In this document: positions 16,618 to 24,956 of the stretch, one piece after another
Numbering within the stretch: the stretch's first letter is position 1
Layout: every line of letters begins with the position of its first letter
Source of the DNA: Nocardia aurantiaca
GTDB lineage: Bacteria > Actinomycetota > Actinomycetes > Mycobacteriales > Mycobacteriaceae
Direction of reading: 5' to 3'
DNA length: 64,000 bases
Assembly (NCBI RefSeq): GCF_009708175.1
Contig: NZ_WMBB01000014.1
Location: forward strand, 124,001 to 188,000
The notes under the pieces: generated by a model
Told to the model about the DNA's origin: nothing
The model's input: the letters and a program-made list of their open reading frames with translations, nothing else
Databases searched by the model: none
Translations under genes and position numbers: made by a program

Positions 16618-17802
16618 ATGACGCACGAGGTAGTGAACCGAGTCGCGGAGTTGTCGGGGCAATTGGCGGCGACCGCCGAGGAGACAGAGCGGATCGGCAA
16701 GCTCTCCGATGAGAGCGTGAAACTGATCCGCCGCGCCGGGGTGATGCGGATGCTGCAGCCCACCGATTTCGGCGGGTACGCCGCGCATCCGCGCGATTTC
16801 GCCGAGGCGGTCATGGCGGTGGCCCGGCACTGCGGGTCCACCGGCTGGGTGTGCGGCGTCGGCGGCGTGCATCCGTGGGAGATGGCGCTCATGGACCGGC
16901 GGCTGCAGACCGAGGTGTGGGGCGCGAACCCGGACACCTGGATCGCGTCGCCCTACGCCGCGCAGGGCGTGGCGACGCCGGCCGACGGTGGATATACGTT
17001 ACGGGGGCGGTGGAACTTCTCCTCCGGCACCGACCACTGCGAGTGGATCTTCCTGGGCGCGCTGCTCGGCGACGCCGAGGGCACACCGATCATGCCGCCG
17101 ACGGTGCTGCACGTAGTGCTGCCGCGCAAGGACTACACCATCGTCGACGACTCCTGGGATGTCATCGGCCTGCAGGGCACCGGCAGCAAGGATGTCATCG
17201 TCGACGGCGCCTTCATTCCGGCCTACCGGACCATCGAAGCCGAGGCGGTCGCGGCCGGGGAGAACGCGGCCGAGCGGGCGGGCCGCACCGAAACCGTCTA
17301 CAAGCTGCCGTTCTGGGCCATGTTCCCGCTGGGCATCACCTCGGCGGTCATCGGCATCGCCGAGGGCGCGCTCGCGGCACACCTGGACTATCAGCGGGAC
17401 CGGGTGACGGCCATGGGCACCAGGATCAAGGATGACCCGTACGTGCTGTCGGCCATCTCCGAGGCGGCGGCCGATATCGCGGCCTCCCGCACGCAGTTGC
17501 TGGACGGTGTCAGCCGCCTGTACGACAAGGCGGAGGCGGGTGAGACCATCACCTTCGAGGACCGTTCCCTGGTGCGCCGCAATCAAGTTCGCTGCGCGTG
17601 GCGGGCGGTGTCGGCGGTGGACCAGATCTTCGCGCGGTCCGGCGGCAATGCGGTGCGGCGGCAGAACATCATGCAGCGGTTCTGGCGGGACGCACACGTG
17701 GGGTTGCAGCACGCGATCCACACACCCGGATCGCTGTATCACTCAACGGCATTGACCATCATGGGCCTCGAGCCGGAGGGCCCGCTGCGCGCCATGATCT
17801 GA
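16618..17802 (+). CDS. HsaA-like flavin-dependent monooxygenase (acyl-CoA dehydrogenase fold)
   Basis: A 394-residue oxygenase component of the acyl-CoA-dehydrogenase-like monooxygenases, the group of HsaA, which hydroxylates the phenolic ring of the steroid intermediate 3-HSA with reduced flavin from a partner reductase. Family landmarks: a VARHCGSTGWVCGVGGVHPW segment, TLRGRWNFSSGTDHCEWIF, GLQGTGSKDVIVDGAFIP, YKLPFWAMFPLGITS and the C-terminal QRFWRDAHVGLQHA. ATG at 16618 follows GGGGAGA. No flavin reductase, HsaB-like, lies beside it. The KstR-type box upstream suggests a role in sterol or similar ring catabolism. True HsaA versus a paralogue cannot be decided here. Confidence 0.82.
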   Translation: MTHEVVNRVAELSGQLAATAEETERIGKLSDESVKLIRRAGVMRMLQPTDFGGYAAHPRDFAEAVMAVARHCGSTGWVCGVGGVHPWEMALMDRRLQTEVWGANPDTWIASPYAAQGVATPADGGYTLRGRWNFSSGTDHCEWIFLGALLGDAEGTPIMPPTVLHVVLPRKDYTIVDDSWDVIGLQGTGSKDVIVDGAFIPAYRTIEAEAVAAGENAAERAGRTETVYKLPFWAMFPLGITSAVIGIAEGALAAHLDYQRDRVTAMGTRIKDDPYVLSAISEAAADIAASRTQLLDGVSRLYDKAEAGETITFEDRSLVRRNQVRCAWRAVSAVDQIFARSGGNAVRRQNIMQRFWRDAHVGLQHAIHTPGSLYHSTALTIMGLEPEGPLRAMI

Positions 17803-18216
17803 GATACCGCCGCGTTGGCCCAGCACCGTTTCCGCGCCCAGCGGCCCTGCATCCGGGCCGCCGCATCAGGTGGTCTCGACCGTGCTCGAATCCACCGCGG
17901 CCCGGCCACGGGAGTTTCAGCAGGAGTCGGGAATCGTATTTCCGGAGCTCACCCTTGCGCCGTCGCCTGCTATCTGGCCGGAATGACCGGATCCGACGAG
18001 AGAGTGCTGTCACTGCCGGTACCCGCCCACCAGACGGCGATTCGGCGGTCCGGCTCGCATGGTGTGATGCCGGTCTGGCACAGCACATCATGGGATCGAC
18101 CGGTTGCATGCGTTGACGTGATGCCCACGTGGGCGATGCGCCGGTCGGCCGTGGGCAGCGTGGCGACCGCTTCCGCGTCGGACTCGTTATCGGGTCGGAT
18201 CCGGTTGTCCATGGGC
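17803..18216. other. Convergent intergenic stretch
   Basis: 414 bp between the HsaA-like gene and meaB. Apart from the doubtful minus-strand frame at 17970-18212, nothing recognisable: no clear hairpin, repeat or RNA. Confidence 0.4.
17970..18212 (-). CDS. Small hypothetical protein downstream of meaB
   Basis: An 80-residue frame whose ATG lies 4 bp after the meaB stop, in a position for translational coupling. The first half uses codons like its neighbours, and the predicted protein (start MDNRIRPDNESDAEAVATLP) is soluble with no motif that I know. It could be a real short gene or a chance frame. Confidence 0.3.
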   Translation of the reverse strand: MDNRIRPDNESDAEAVATLPTADRRIAHVGITSTHATGRSHDVLCQTGITPCEPDRRIAVWWAGTGSDSTLSSDPVIPAR

Positions 18217-19344
18217 TCAGGATCGTTCGTCGAAGGCCCGGAGGATCGCTTCGGCGGCGAGGGCCGGAGTGAGGGATCCGTCCCGGACCTGCTTCTCCAC
18301 CTGGGTCCGCAGGGCCTTCACGTTCGGGTTCTCGGCGAGGCGGCGCAGCAGGTTGTCATGGACCATGGTCCAGGTCCAGTCGACCTGCTGGCGGCGGCGC
18401 TTCTCAGCGAACTCGCCGGCCTCGGTGAGCACGCGGCGGTGGGTCAGTACCGTGTCCCAGAACGTGTCCAGCCCGATGCCGTTCAAGCCGGACATGGTGA
18501 GAACCGGTGGACGCCAGAGGGATTCGCGCGGGTGGATGAGCCGCATGGCTCCCTGCAGCTCACGGGCGGCGGCCTTGGCTTCCAGCTCGTGCTTGCCGTC
18601 GGCCTTGTTCACGGCGACCAGGTCGGCGAGTTCGAGGACGCCCTTCTTGATGCCCTGCAGCTGGTCGCCGGTGCGGGCCAGCGTGAGGAAGCAGAAGACG
18701 TCGACCATATTGGCGACGGTGACCTCGGACTGGCCGACGCCGACGGTCTCCACGAGGATGACGTCGTAGCCCGCCGCCTCCAGCAGCACGATGGTCTCGC
18801 GGGTCGCTTTCGCCACGCCGCCAAGGGTTCCGGCCGTCGGCGACGGGCGGATGAAAGCGTCCCGTTCCACCGACAGCCGCGCCATGCGCGTCTTGTCGCC
18901 GAGGATCGAGCCGCCGGTGCGGGTCGAGGACGGGTCCACGGCGAGCACCGCCACCCGGTGGCCCTGGCCGATGAGGTACATGCCGAGCGCGTCGATGAAC
19001 GTCGACTTGCCGACACCCGGAACACCGGTGATGCCAACGCGATTGGACACCACCTTGCCCGGCTCGGGAGTCAGCTTCAGCAGGAGCTGCTGAGCCAGTT
19101 CCCGATGGTCGGCGCGCGTCGATTCGACGAGGGTGATGGCGCGGGCCAGACCGGCCCGCTCCCCCGCCCGCACCTGCGCGGCCAGCTGGTCGACGTCGAT
19201 CACTCGGCGCGTCACCGGAGAGGCGGGCTGGGCGCCGGGGCCGGCCGCATCGATTCCGGCGGGACCGGGTAGGCCGACTCCGGCGGTGGTGCCGAGCCGA
19301 GGGTGGATTCCGCCACCCTCGGTCCCGCGTGCGGCGTCGCTCAT
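18217..19344 (-). CDS. meaB: Methylmalonyl-CoA mutase-associated GTPase MeaB
   Basis: A 375-residue G3E-family GTPase that guards methylmalonyl-CoA mutase, gating cofactor B12 loading and protecting the radical enzyme. Seen: the P-loop GITGVPGVGKST (about residues 104-115), the VLAVDPSSTRTGGSILGDKTRM switch region, VILVETVGVGQSEV, and the base-recognition segment ADLVAVNKADG. The C-terminal dimerisation arm is present. An extra N-terminus of about 45 small residues (Gly/Ala/Pro rich) is not usual. Its ATG overlaps the mutB stop (ATGA). Confidence 0.95.
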   Translation of the reverse strand: MSDAARGTEGGGIHPRLGTTAGVGLPGPAGIDAAGPGAQPASPVTRRVIDVDQLAAQVRAGERAGLARAITLVESTRADHRELAQQLLLKLTPEPGKVVSNRVGITGVPGVGKSTFIDALGMYLIGQGHRVAVLAVDPSSTRTGGSILGDKTRMARLSVERDAFIRPSPTAGTLGGVAKATRETIVLLEAAGYDVILVETVGVGQSEVTVANMVDVFCFLTLARTGDQLQGIKKGVLELADLVAVNKADGKHELEAKAAARELQGAMRLIHPRESLWRPPVLTMSGLNGIGLDTFWDTVLTHRRVLTEAGEFAEKRRRQQVDWTWTMVHDNLLRRLAENPNVKALRTQVEKQVRDGSLTPALAAEAILRAFDERS

Positions 19345-21599
19345 TCCGTTGCGCCGGTGCCGATCTCGTGGCCCAGCTGTGCGGCCAGTTTCTGGATCAA
19401 CTCGATGGCGGCGTCGGCGATGATGGTGCCGGGGCCGAAGATACCGGCGGCACCGGCGGCGTACAGCTCGTCGTAGTCGCCGGGCGGGATGACGCCGCCG
19501 ACAACGACCATGATGTCGGGGCGTCCGACATCGGCCAGTGCCTGCCGCAGGGCGGGCACCAGCGTGAGGTGACCGGCTGCCAGCGAGTTGACACCGACGA
19601 CGTGCACGTCGTTGTCGGCCGCCTGCCGCGCCACCTCTTCGGGGGTCTGGAACAGCGGGCCCACGTCGACGTCCATGCCGAGATCGGCGAAGGCCGTGGC
19701 GATCACCTTCTGGCCGCGGTCGTGGCCGTCCTGGCCCATCTTCGCGACCAGGATGCGGGGGCGACGCCCCTCGGCCTCGGCAAACCGCTCGACCAGTTCG
19801 ATGGCCTTGCTGATGTTGGTCACCTTGCCGGCCTCCTCGCGGTAAACGCCGGAGAGCGTGCGGATCTCGGCCTGGTGTCGGCCGTACACCTGCTCCAGCG
19901 CGTCGGAGATCTCGCCCACGGTGGCCTTGGCGCGCGCGGCGTTGATGGCCAGGGCGAGCAGGTTGTTGTCCATGCCGCCCTCGGACGAGGCCGCGGCACG
20001 GGTCAGTTCGGCCAGCGCCTTCTCGACCTCGGCCGAATCGCGCTCGGCGCGAAGCTTTTCCAGCTTGGCGTTCTGCTCGGCGCGCACCCGAGAGTTCTCG
20101 ACCTTGAGCACCTCGATCGGGGTGTCTTCCTCGACCAGGTACTTGTTGACGCCGATCACCGGCTGCTGCCCGGTGTCGATGCGCGCCTGGGTGCGGGCCG
20201 CGGCCTCCTCGATGCGCAGCTTCGGGATGCCCTCCGAAATCGCCTGCGCCATACCGCCGTGCGCCTCGATCTCGGCGATATGGGCGCGGGCGCGCTCGGC
20301 CAGCTGGTGGGTCAGCCACTCCACGTAGTACGAGCCGCCCCACGGGTCGGCCGGACGAGTGGTGTTGGACTCCTGCTGGATCAGCAGCTGGGTATTGCGG
20401 GCGATGCGGGCCGAGAAGTCCGTCGGCAGCGCCAGCGCCTCGTCGAGAGCGTTGGTGTGCAGTGACTGGGTGTGGCCCTGGGTGGCGGCCATGGCCTCCA
20501 CGCAGGTGCGCGCGACATTGTTGAACACGTCCTGCGCGGTCAGCGACCAGCCCGAGGTCTGCGAGTGCGTACGCAGCGCCAGCGACTTGGCGTTCTTGGG
20601 CTCGAACTTGGCGACCAGCTCGCTCCAGAGCAGGCGTCCCGCACGGAGTTTGGCGACCTCCATGAAGAAGTTCATGCCGATGGCCCAGAAGAACGACAGC
20701 CGCGGCGCGAACTTGTCGACCTCCATGCCCGCGTCCAGACCGGCCTTGATGTATTCCACGCCGTCGGCGAGGGTGTAGGCCAGCTCCAGGTCGGCGGTGG
20801 CTCCGGCCTCCTGGATGTGATAGCCGGAGATGGAGATCGAGTTGAACTTCGGCATCTTCGCGGAGGTGTAGGCGAAGATGTCGGAGATGATCCGCATCGA
20901 GGGCTTGGGCGGATAGATGTAGGTGTTGCGGACCATGAACTCCTTCAGAATGTCGTTCTGAATGGTTCCGGCCAGCTGCTCGGGCTTGACGCCCTGCTCC
21001 TCGGCGGCGACGACGTACAGCGCCAGGATCGGCAGCACCGCGCCGTTCATGGTCATCGATACCGAAACCTGGTCCAGCGGAATGTGATCGAACAACTCCC
21101 GCATATCCAGAATGGAGTCGATGGCGACACCGGCCATGCCGACATCACCGGTCACGCGCGGGTGATCGGAGTCGTAGCCGCGGTGCGTCGCCAGGTCGAA
21201 GGCGACCGAGAGGCCCTTCTGGCCCGCCTGCAGGTTGCGGCGATAGAAGGCATTCGAGTCGGCGGCGGTGGAGAAGCCCGCGTACTGGCGGATCGTCCAC
21301 GGCTGATTCACGTACATGGTCGGGTACGGGCCACGCACGAACGGCGCCACACCCGGCACGCTGTCGAGCGGGTAGCCCTGCGCCACGATGGCGTCCCGGT
21401 CGGCCTTGGTGAACACCGGCGGCACGTCGATGCCCTCGGGGGTCGACCAGGTGAGATGTTCGGGCGCATAGTGATTGGCGGTCGCGGCCTGCTCGATGAA
21501 GGCGTCCACCTGCGCTCTGCTGACCTCGGCGGGCGCGGTGTCGCCCTCGGCCAGCGGTACTTCGGCGAAATTGCCGATCCGGTGCTTGATATCGCTCAT
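19341..21599 (-). CDS. mutB: Methylmalonyl-CoA mutase large (catalytic) subunit
   Basis: A 752-residue B12 enzyme that interconverts (R)-methylmalonyl-CoA and succinyl-CoA, linking propionate, odd-chain fatty acid and sterol side-chain breakdown to the TCA cycle. The TIM barrel carries GPYPTMYVNQPWTIRQYAGF and TRPADPWGGSYYVE. The C-terminal cobalamin domain has the base-off motif DGHDRG (about residue 625), with VVGVNSLAAGHLT and VVVGGVIPPGDY following. Length is normal. It starts 3 bp after mutA and overlaps meaB. Confidence 0.97.
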   Translation of the reverse strand: MSDIKHRIGNFAEVPLAEGDTAPAEVSRAQVDAFIEQAATANHYAPEHLTWSTPEGIDVPPVFTKADRDAIVAQGYPLDSVPGVAPFVRGPYPTMYVNQPWTIRQYAGFSTAADSNAFYRRNLQAGQKGLSVAFDLATHRGYDSDHPRVTGDVGMAGVAIDSILDMRELFDHIPLDQVSVSMTMNGAVLPILALYVVAAEEQGVKPEQLAGTIQNDILKEFMVRNTYIYPPKPSMRIISDIFAYTSAKMPKFNSISISGYHIQEAGATADLELAYTLADGVEYIKAGLDAGMEVDKFAPRLSFFWAIGMNFFMEVAKLRAGRLLWSELVAKFEPKNAKSLALRTHSQTSGWSLTAQDVFNNVARTCVEAMAATQGHTQSLHTNALDEALALPTDFSARIARNTQLLIQQESNTTRPADPWGGSYYVEWLTHQLAERARAHIAEIEAHGGMAQAISEGIPKLRIEEAAARTQARIDTGQQPVIGVNKYLVEEDTPIEVLKVENSRVRAEQNAKLEKLRAERDSAEVEKALAELTRAAASSEGGMDNNLLALAINAARAKATVGEISDALEQVYGRHQAEIRTLSGVYREEAGKVTNISKAIELVERFAEAEGRRPRILVAKMGQDGHDRGQKVIATAFADLGMDVDVGPLFQTPEEVARQAADNDVHVVGVNSLAAGHLTLVPALRQALADVGRPDIMVVVGGVIPPGDYDELYAAGAAGIFGPGTIIADAAIELIQKLAAQLGHEIGTGATE

Positions 21600-21602
21600 T
21601 CT

Positions 21603-23420
21603 CTACGCTCCCAGCTTCTCCAGCAGGCCGGACAGAGCCGCCACCGCATCCATGCGCGCGGTCACGAAACCGTCGGGGCGCTGCGCACCGGTCAGGTCCG
21701 CGACCGCCTTCTCGGGTCCGGCCAACAGCACGGTGGTTACACCGGCAGCCCGCAATTCCTCCACGGCCGCGGCCGCGTCGGTGCCGTAGCGGGTGTCGGA
21801 GCCACACAGCACGGCGATCGACGGACCGGCCTCGGCGACCGCTTCGATGCCGCCGGAGGCCAGCAGGTTGGTGGTGAAGGTGACACGAACATTATTCTCG
21901 GCCACCGGGCCCAGCGGAACCAGGCGTACCCGCGGGCGGGCGCCGTTGGCGGCCAGGTAGGCGTCGGAGCGGTTGCGCAGCGCCTCGAAGGCTGCGCCGT
22001 AGCGGGCCGGGGTGGTCTTGGCCCGCGCGGCCTCCGACAGCGGTTTCTCGCCCAGGTTCGGGAACTCGTTGACGCCGGTGACGGCCGTCTTGCGGTGCGC
22101 CACATCGGAATCGCGCTCGGCCTTGGTCTCGGCGATGCGCTCGGCGAGCAGGCCCGCCTGCAGCGCGGCCAGGTAGCCGCCGACGGCCTCGATCTCCTGC
22201 ATGAACTCCCACGCCTTGGCGGCGAGTTCATCGGTGAGCGACTCCACGTACCAGGAGCCCGCGCTCGGGTCCTGCACGTGGCCCAGGTGGGACTCCTCGA
22301 GCAGCAGCAACTGGGTGTTGCGGGCCATGCGCTCGGAGAACGCCTTGGAGACCTCGAGCTCCCCGGCGGGCAGGGCGTCGTCGAAGGGCAGAACCGTGAC
22401 GATGTCCGCGCCACCCACGCCCGCGCCGAAGGCGGCGAGAGTGGTGCGCAGCATGTTCACCCACGGGTCGCGCTGGCTCATCATGGCCGCGGACGTGATC
22501 GCCTGCTGAGGCGCGTTGCCGAAGGCCGGCGCCCCGCACACGTGCGCCACGCGCGCCCAGAGTCGCCGGGCGGCACGGAATTTGGCGATGGTCTCGAACT
22601 GGTCATCGGTGGCCGCGAACCGGAATTCCAACTGGCCCAGCGCATCCACGATATCGGCACCGGCATCGGTGAGGGCGCGCAGGTACTCGATACCCGCAGC
22701 CACGGCCGCGCCGAGCTCCTGGGCGTCCGAGGCACCCGAGTTATGGAAGGCCACGCCACACACGGTGATCGCGCGGACGGTCTCGGACCGCGACACCGCC
22801 TGCTCGGCCAGCGCGACCGCGCCGTCCAGGTCGATGGCCTCCGAGCCCGCGAACAGGCTCGTCAGCGGAGTCGCACCCAGCGAGACGCGAATGTCCTTGC
22901 GGTTGTGGATCTCATAGCCGTCGAGCACCGAGAACAGCTGGGCGGCAGCCTCGTTGGCGGCCGGTCCGGCGTCCAGGGTGAGCGGCGCCAGCTCGAAGAG
23001 CAGGCCCCGCAGCGCGGTGGCCAGCCCGTCGACCGGCACGCCGCGCTCGGCGACGCCCAGCCATACGGCGCCGACGCCGTTCTCGAGCGCGAAGAGGATG
23101 TCCTCGTTGACGGCCTCGGCATCGGGGCCGCCGAAACGCTGGCCGACGAACCAGCCACGGTGCACGTCGCGGGTGGCGTCGCCGCCGCGCACGTAGGGGA
23201 ACTGCCCGGGCAGCGGCTGCTCGGGCAGTTCGTCGCGGCGTGTGTAGAGCGGGTTGACGGTCAGTCCGTCGTAGGTCGTGACCGCGAGCAGCTTCTCCGG
23301 CTCATCCGGCAAGTCGCTCGCATCCACCCTGCGGGCCTTCGCCAGCACCCCGGCGACACCCTTGCGCCAGGCGGCATACTCGGGCACCGGATCGGTGTCC
23401 GGGTCGGAAGCAATCGGCAT
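21603..23420 (-). CDS. mutA: Methylmalonyl-CoA mutase small subunit
   Basis: A 605-residue partner subunit of the actinobacterial MutAB heterodimer. It repeats the MutB fold but lacks the DxHxxG cobalamin signature: the equivalent stretch near residue 500 (ARPRVRLVPLGPVAENNVRV) has no His ligand, as expected for a non-catalytic subunit. ATG at 23420 has GAAGGA upstream; the frame extends to 23471 but that part looks non-coding. First gene of mutA-mutB-meaB, and divergent from the TVP38-type gene. Confidence 0.93.
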   Translation of the reverse strand: MPIASDPDTDPVPEYAAWRKGVAGVLAKARRVDASDLPDEPEKLLAVTTYDGLTVNPLYTRRDELPEQPLPGQFPYVRGGDATRDVHRGWFVGQRFGGPDAEAVNEDILFALENGVGAVWLGVAERGVPVDGLATALRGLLFELAPLTLDAGPAANEAAAQLFSVLDGYEIHNRKDIRVSLGATPLTSLFAGSEAIDLDGAVALAEQAVSRSETVRAITVCGVAFHNSGASDAQELGAAVAAGIEYLRALTDAGADIVDALGQLEFRFAATDDQFETIAKFRAARRLWARVAHVCGAPAFGNAPQQAITSAAMMSQRDPWVNMLRTTLAAFGAGVGGADIVTVLPFDDALPAGELEVSKAFSERMARNTQLLLLEESHLGHVQDPSAGSWYVESLTDELAAKAWEFMQEIEAVGGYLAALQAGLLAERIAETKAERDSDVAHRKTAVTGVNEFPNLGEKPLSEAARAKTTPARYGAAFEALRNRSDAYLAANGARPRVRLVPLGPVAENNVRVTFTTNLLASGGIEAVAEAGPSIAVLCGSDTRYGTDAAAAVEELRAAGVTTVLLAGPEKAVADLTGAQRPDGFVTARMDAVAALSGLLEKLGA

Positions 23421-23576
23421 AGCTGCTGTTCCTTCTTCCACTCCCTGACCGGATGGCCGTTGCACCGGCATTCACCCAGTTCAACGGCCACTTTGGTTAA
23501 CGAGCATTCATCGTCTTTCCCCTGATGCTAGCGGCAGCCTCGAGATAACGGTCTCCGGAGTCTCACTACCAGCGGG

Positions 23577-23582
23577 TAACCT
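23577..23582 (+). promoter_or_regulatory. Leaderless -10 element (TAACCT) of the TVP38-type gene
   Basis: TANNNT hexamer, 6 nt, then GTG at 23589; no ribosome-binding sequence. Confidence 0.5.
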
Positions 23583-23588
23583 GGCGCG

Positions 23589-24302
23589 GTGCCAACAACC
23601 GTGCGCGTACCGCTCGAGCGAGTATCCGCGCTGCTCAGCCTCCTCCGTCAGCCGCGAAACCTGGCCTTGCTGATCGGCTGCGCACTACTTTTCGCGCTGG
23701 CGGCTTTCGCACCGCATCCGGCGCCCCAGCAGATCCGGCAGTGGGCCGATTCGGTCGGGCCGCTGCTGCCGCTGGTGTTCTTCGCGGTCCACACGCTGGT
23801 CTGCATCGCGCCCTTCCCGCGCACCATCTTCACCCTCAGCGCGGGCCTGCTGTTCGGCTCGGCGGAGGGGCTGACGCTGGCCATCACCGCCACCACATTG
23901 AGTGCGGTGCTGGCGCTGTGGCTGGTGCGCGCACTCGATCACGAGCGGGTGCGGGCGCGACTCACGCATCCGACCGTGCAGGCTGTCGACACCCGGCTGG
24001 CCCGCCGGGGCTGGCTGGCGATCGGGTCGCTGCGGCTCATCGCCCTGGCGCCGTTCTCGATCGTGAACTATTGCGCGGCACTGTCTTCCATCCGGTTCAC
24101 GCCGTATTTGATCGCGACGTTCCTCGGCATCATCCCGGGCACCGTCGGCACGGTGCTGCTCGGCGACGCCCTCACCGACCGCACCTCCCCCGCCCAGGTG
24201 ATCGTCACGGCAGCCTGTCTGGCAGTGGGTGTGATCGGCTTGGTGGTGGATGCGCGGATGGCCGTGTCGAAACTGGCGGTTCAGCCCGAACCGGTCGCCT
24301 GA
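23589..24302 (+). CDS. TVP38/TMEM64 family (DedA-like) membrane protein
   Basis: A 237-residue inner-membrane protein with about six helices. The family core is clear: PFPRTIFTLSAGLLFGSAEG, then ARRGWLAIGSLRLIALAPFS, IVNYCAALSSIRFTPYLIA and FLGIIPGTVGTVLLGD. Members of this SNARE-associated superfamily are thought to act in lipid or undecaprenyl-phosphate translocation; the exact role of this branch is not known. The start is GTG at 23589 behind a leaderless -10 element. Its 3' end overlaps a doubtful minus-strand frame. Confidence 0.87.
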   Translation: MPTTVRVPLERVSALLSLLRQPRNLALLIGCALLFALAAFAPHPAPQQIRQWADSVGPLLPLVFFAVHTLVCIAPFPRTIFTLSAGLLFGSAEGLTLAITATTLSAVLALWLVRALDHERVRARLTHPTVQAVDTRLARRGWLAIGSLRLIALAPFSIVNYCAALSSIRFTPYLIATFLGIIPGTVGTVLLGDALTDRTSPAQVIVTAACLAVGVIGLVVDARMAVSKLAVQPEPVA

Positions 24303-24619
24303 TCGGGCGGCGACGGCGGCCACCGATCGAAGCCGGGTAGCGAATCCAGCGGCGTCGCGGGTTCGTTCAGCTCGTTCGATCGCGCGGGCACGTCATCCCG
24401 GTGCGTCTCGGCGTATCTCAGGGTGTTGTCGAGATCGTGTGCCTCGACCAGCCGGCCGATGGCTTGACGGACCACCTCGCGACGCGCAGGACCGGGCCGA
24501 TCCGGCCACCGTACCGGGCCCCGGCGGCGGCACCGCGCTGCGCGGCTGCGGGCATCTGCCACCGCCGGATCGGACGGTGCCGCGGACGCTGGAATCGGTC
24601 CAGATGGACGGCTCCGCAC
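24281..24619 (-). CDS. Possible remnant or hypothetical protein
   Basis: The C-terminal half of this minus-strand frame (REVVRQAIGRLVEAHDLDN, then TLRYAETHRDDVPARSNELN) looks like real protein, while its N-terminal half is Arg/Pro/Ala noise. It may be the end of a gene whose front is decayed. It overlaps the TVP38-type 3' end by 22 bp. No family recognised. Confidence 0.3.
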   Translation of the reverse strand: MRSRPSGPIPASAAPSDPAVADARSRAARCRRRGPVRWPDRPGPARREVVRQAIGRLVEAHDLDNTLRYAETHRDDVPARSNELNEPATPLDSLPGFDRWPPSPPDQATGSG

Positions 24620-24956
24620 CGCGTGTCGCGCACGATCCGGATGCGCTGCAGCTCACCGCCGGCTGACTTTCGTGCGGGCGCCGGTGTCCTGACATCGAAT
24701 CCGATCGCCGTGACGGCAAATCTGTTCGCCGCGCGCGCCCGCTGTCATGCTGGATGTCCGCACTGGCGCACCGTGGCCGACCGGCTGCTCAGGGCATCCC
24801 GCACCGACATCCACCCGCGCTCAGCAACTCGGCCGGCTCCGTTCGCACTGCCCCGTTCGAGAGACCACGACGACGCCGACTACCTACGGCCGCGCCGCGA
24901 GATCGTCACCCTGCTCGGTGAGCCGGGCCGGGCTGTCGCATGAGAAAGGACAACCC
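24303..24956. other. Gene-poor stretch before cbs
   Basis: 654 bp without a secure gene. It holds the doubtful minus-strand frame ending at 24281, the doubtful plus-strand frame 24710-24943 and the cbs ribosome site (GAAAGGA). No hairpin, riboswitch consensus or repeat was seen. Confidence 0.45.
24710..24943 (+). CDS. Possible small ORF upstream of cbs
   Basis: A 77-residue frame from GTG at 24710, ending 13 bp before cbs. It carries two cysteines close together (RCHAGCPHW) and a plausible end (YLRPRREIVTLLGEPGRAVA). It could be a leader or a small protein cotranscribed with cbs; composition alone cannot exclude chance. Confidence 0.25.
   Translation: MTANLFAARARCHAGCPHWRTVADRLLRASRTDIHPRSATRPAPFALPRSRDHDDADYLRPRREIVTLLGEPGRAVA

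Noticed and set aside
18217..20343. MeaB with a 330-residue N-terminal extension
   Set aside because: The upstream part is an off-frame reading of mutB; the ATG at 19344 overlaps the mutB stop and starts a normal MeaB.
20472..23525. 1017-codon plus-strand frame opposite mutA/mutB
   Set aside because: It is the mirror of two well-conserved mutase subunits with high-GC codon use; its predicted protein has no domain.
24710..24943. SAM or cysteine-responsive leader of cbs
   Set aside because: Two cysteines are present in a doubtful frame, but there is no Cys codon run and no riboswitch core; kept only as a weak ORF.
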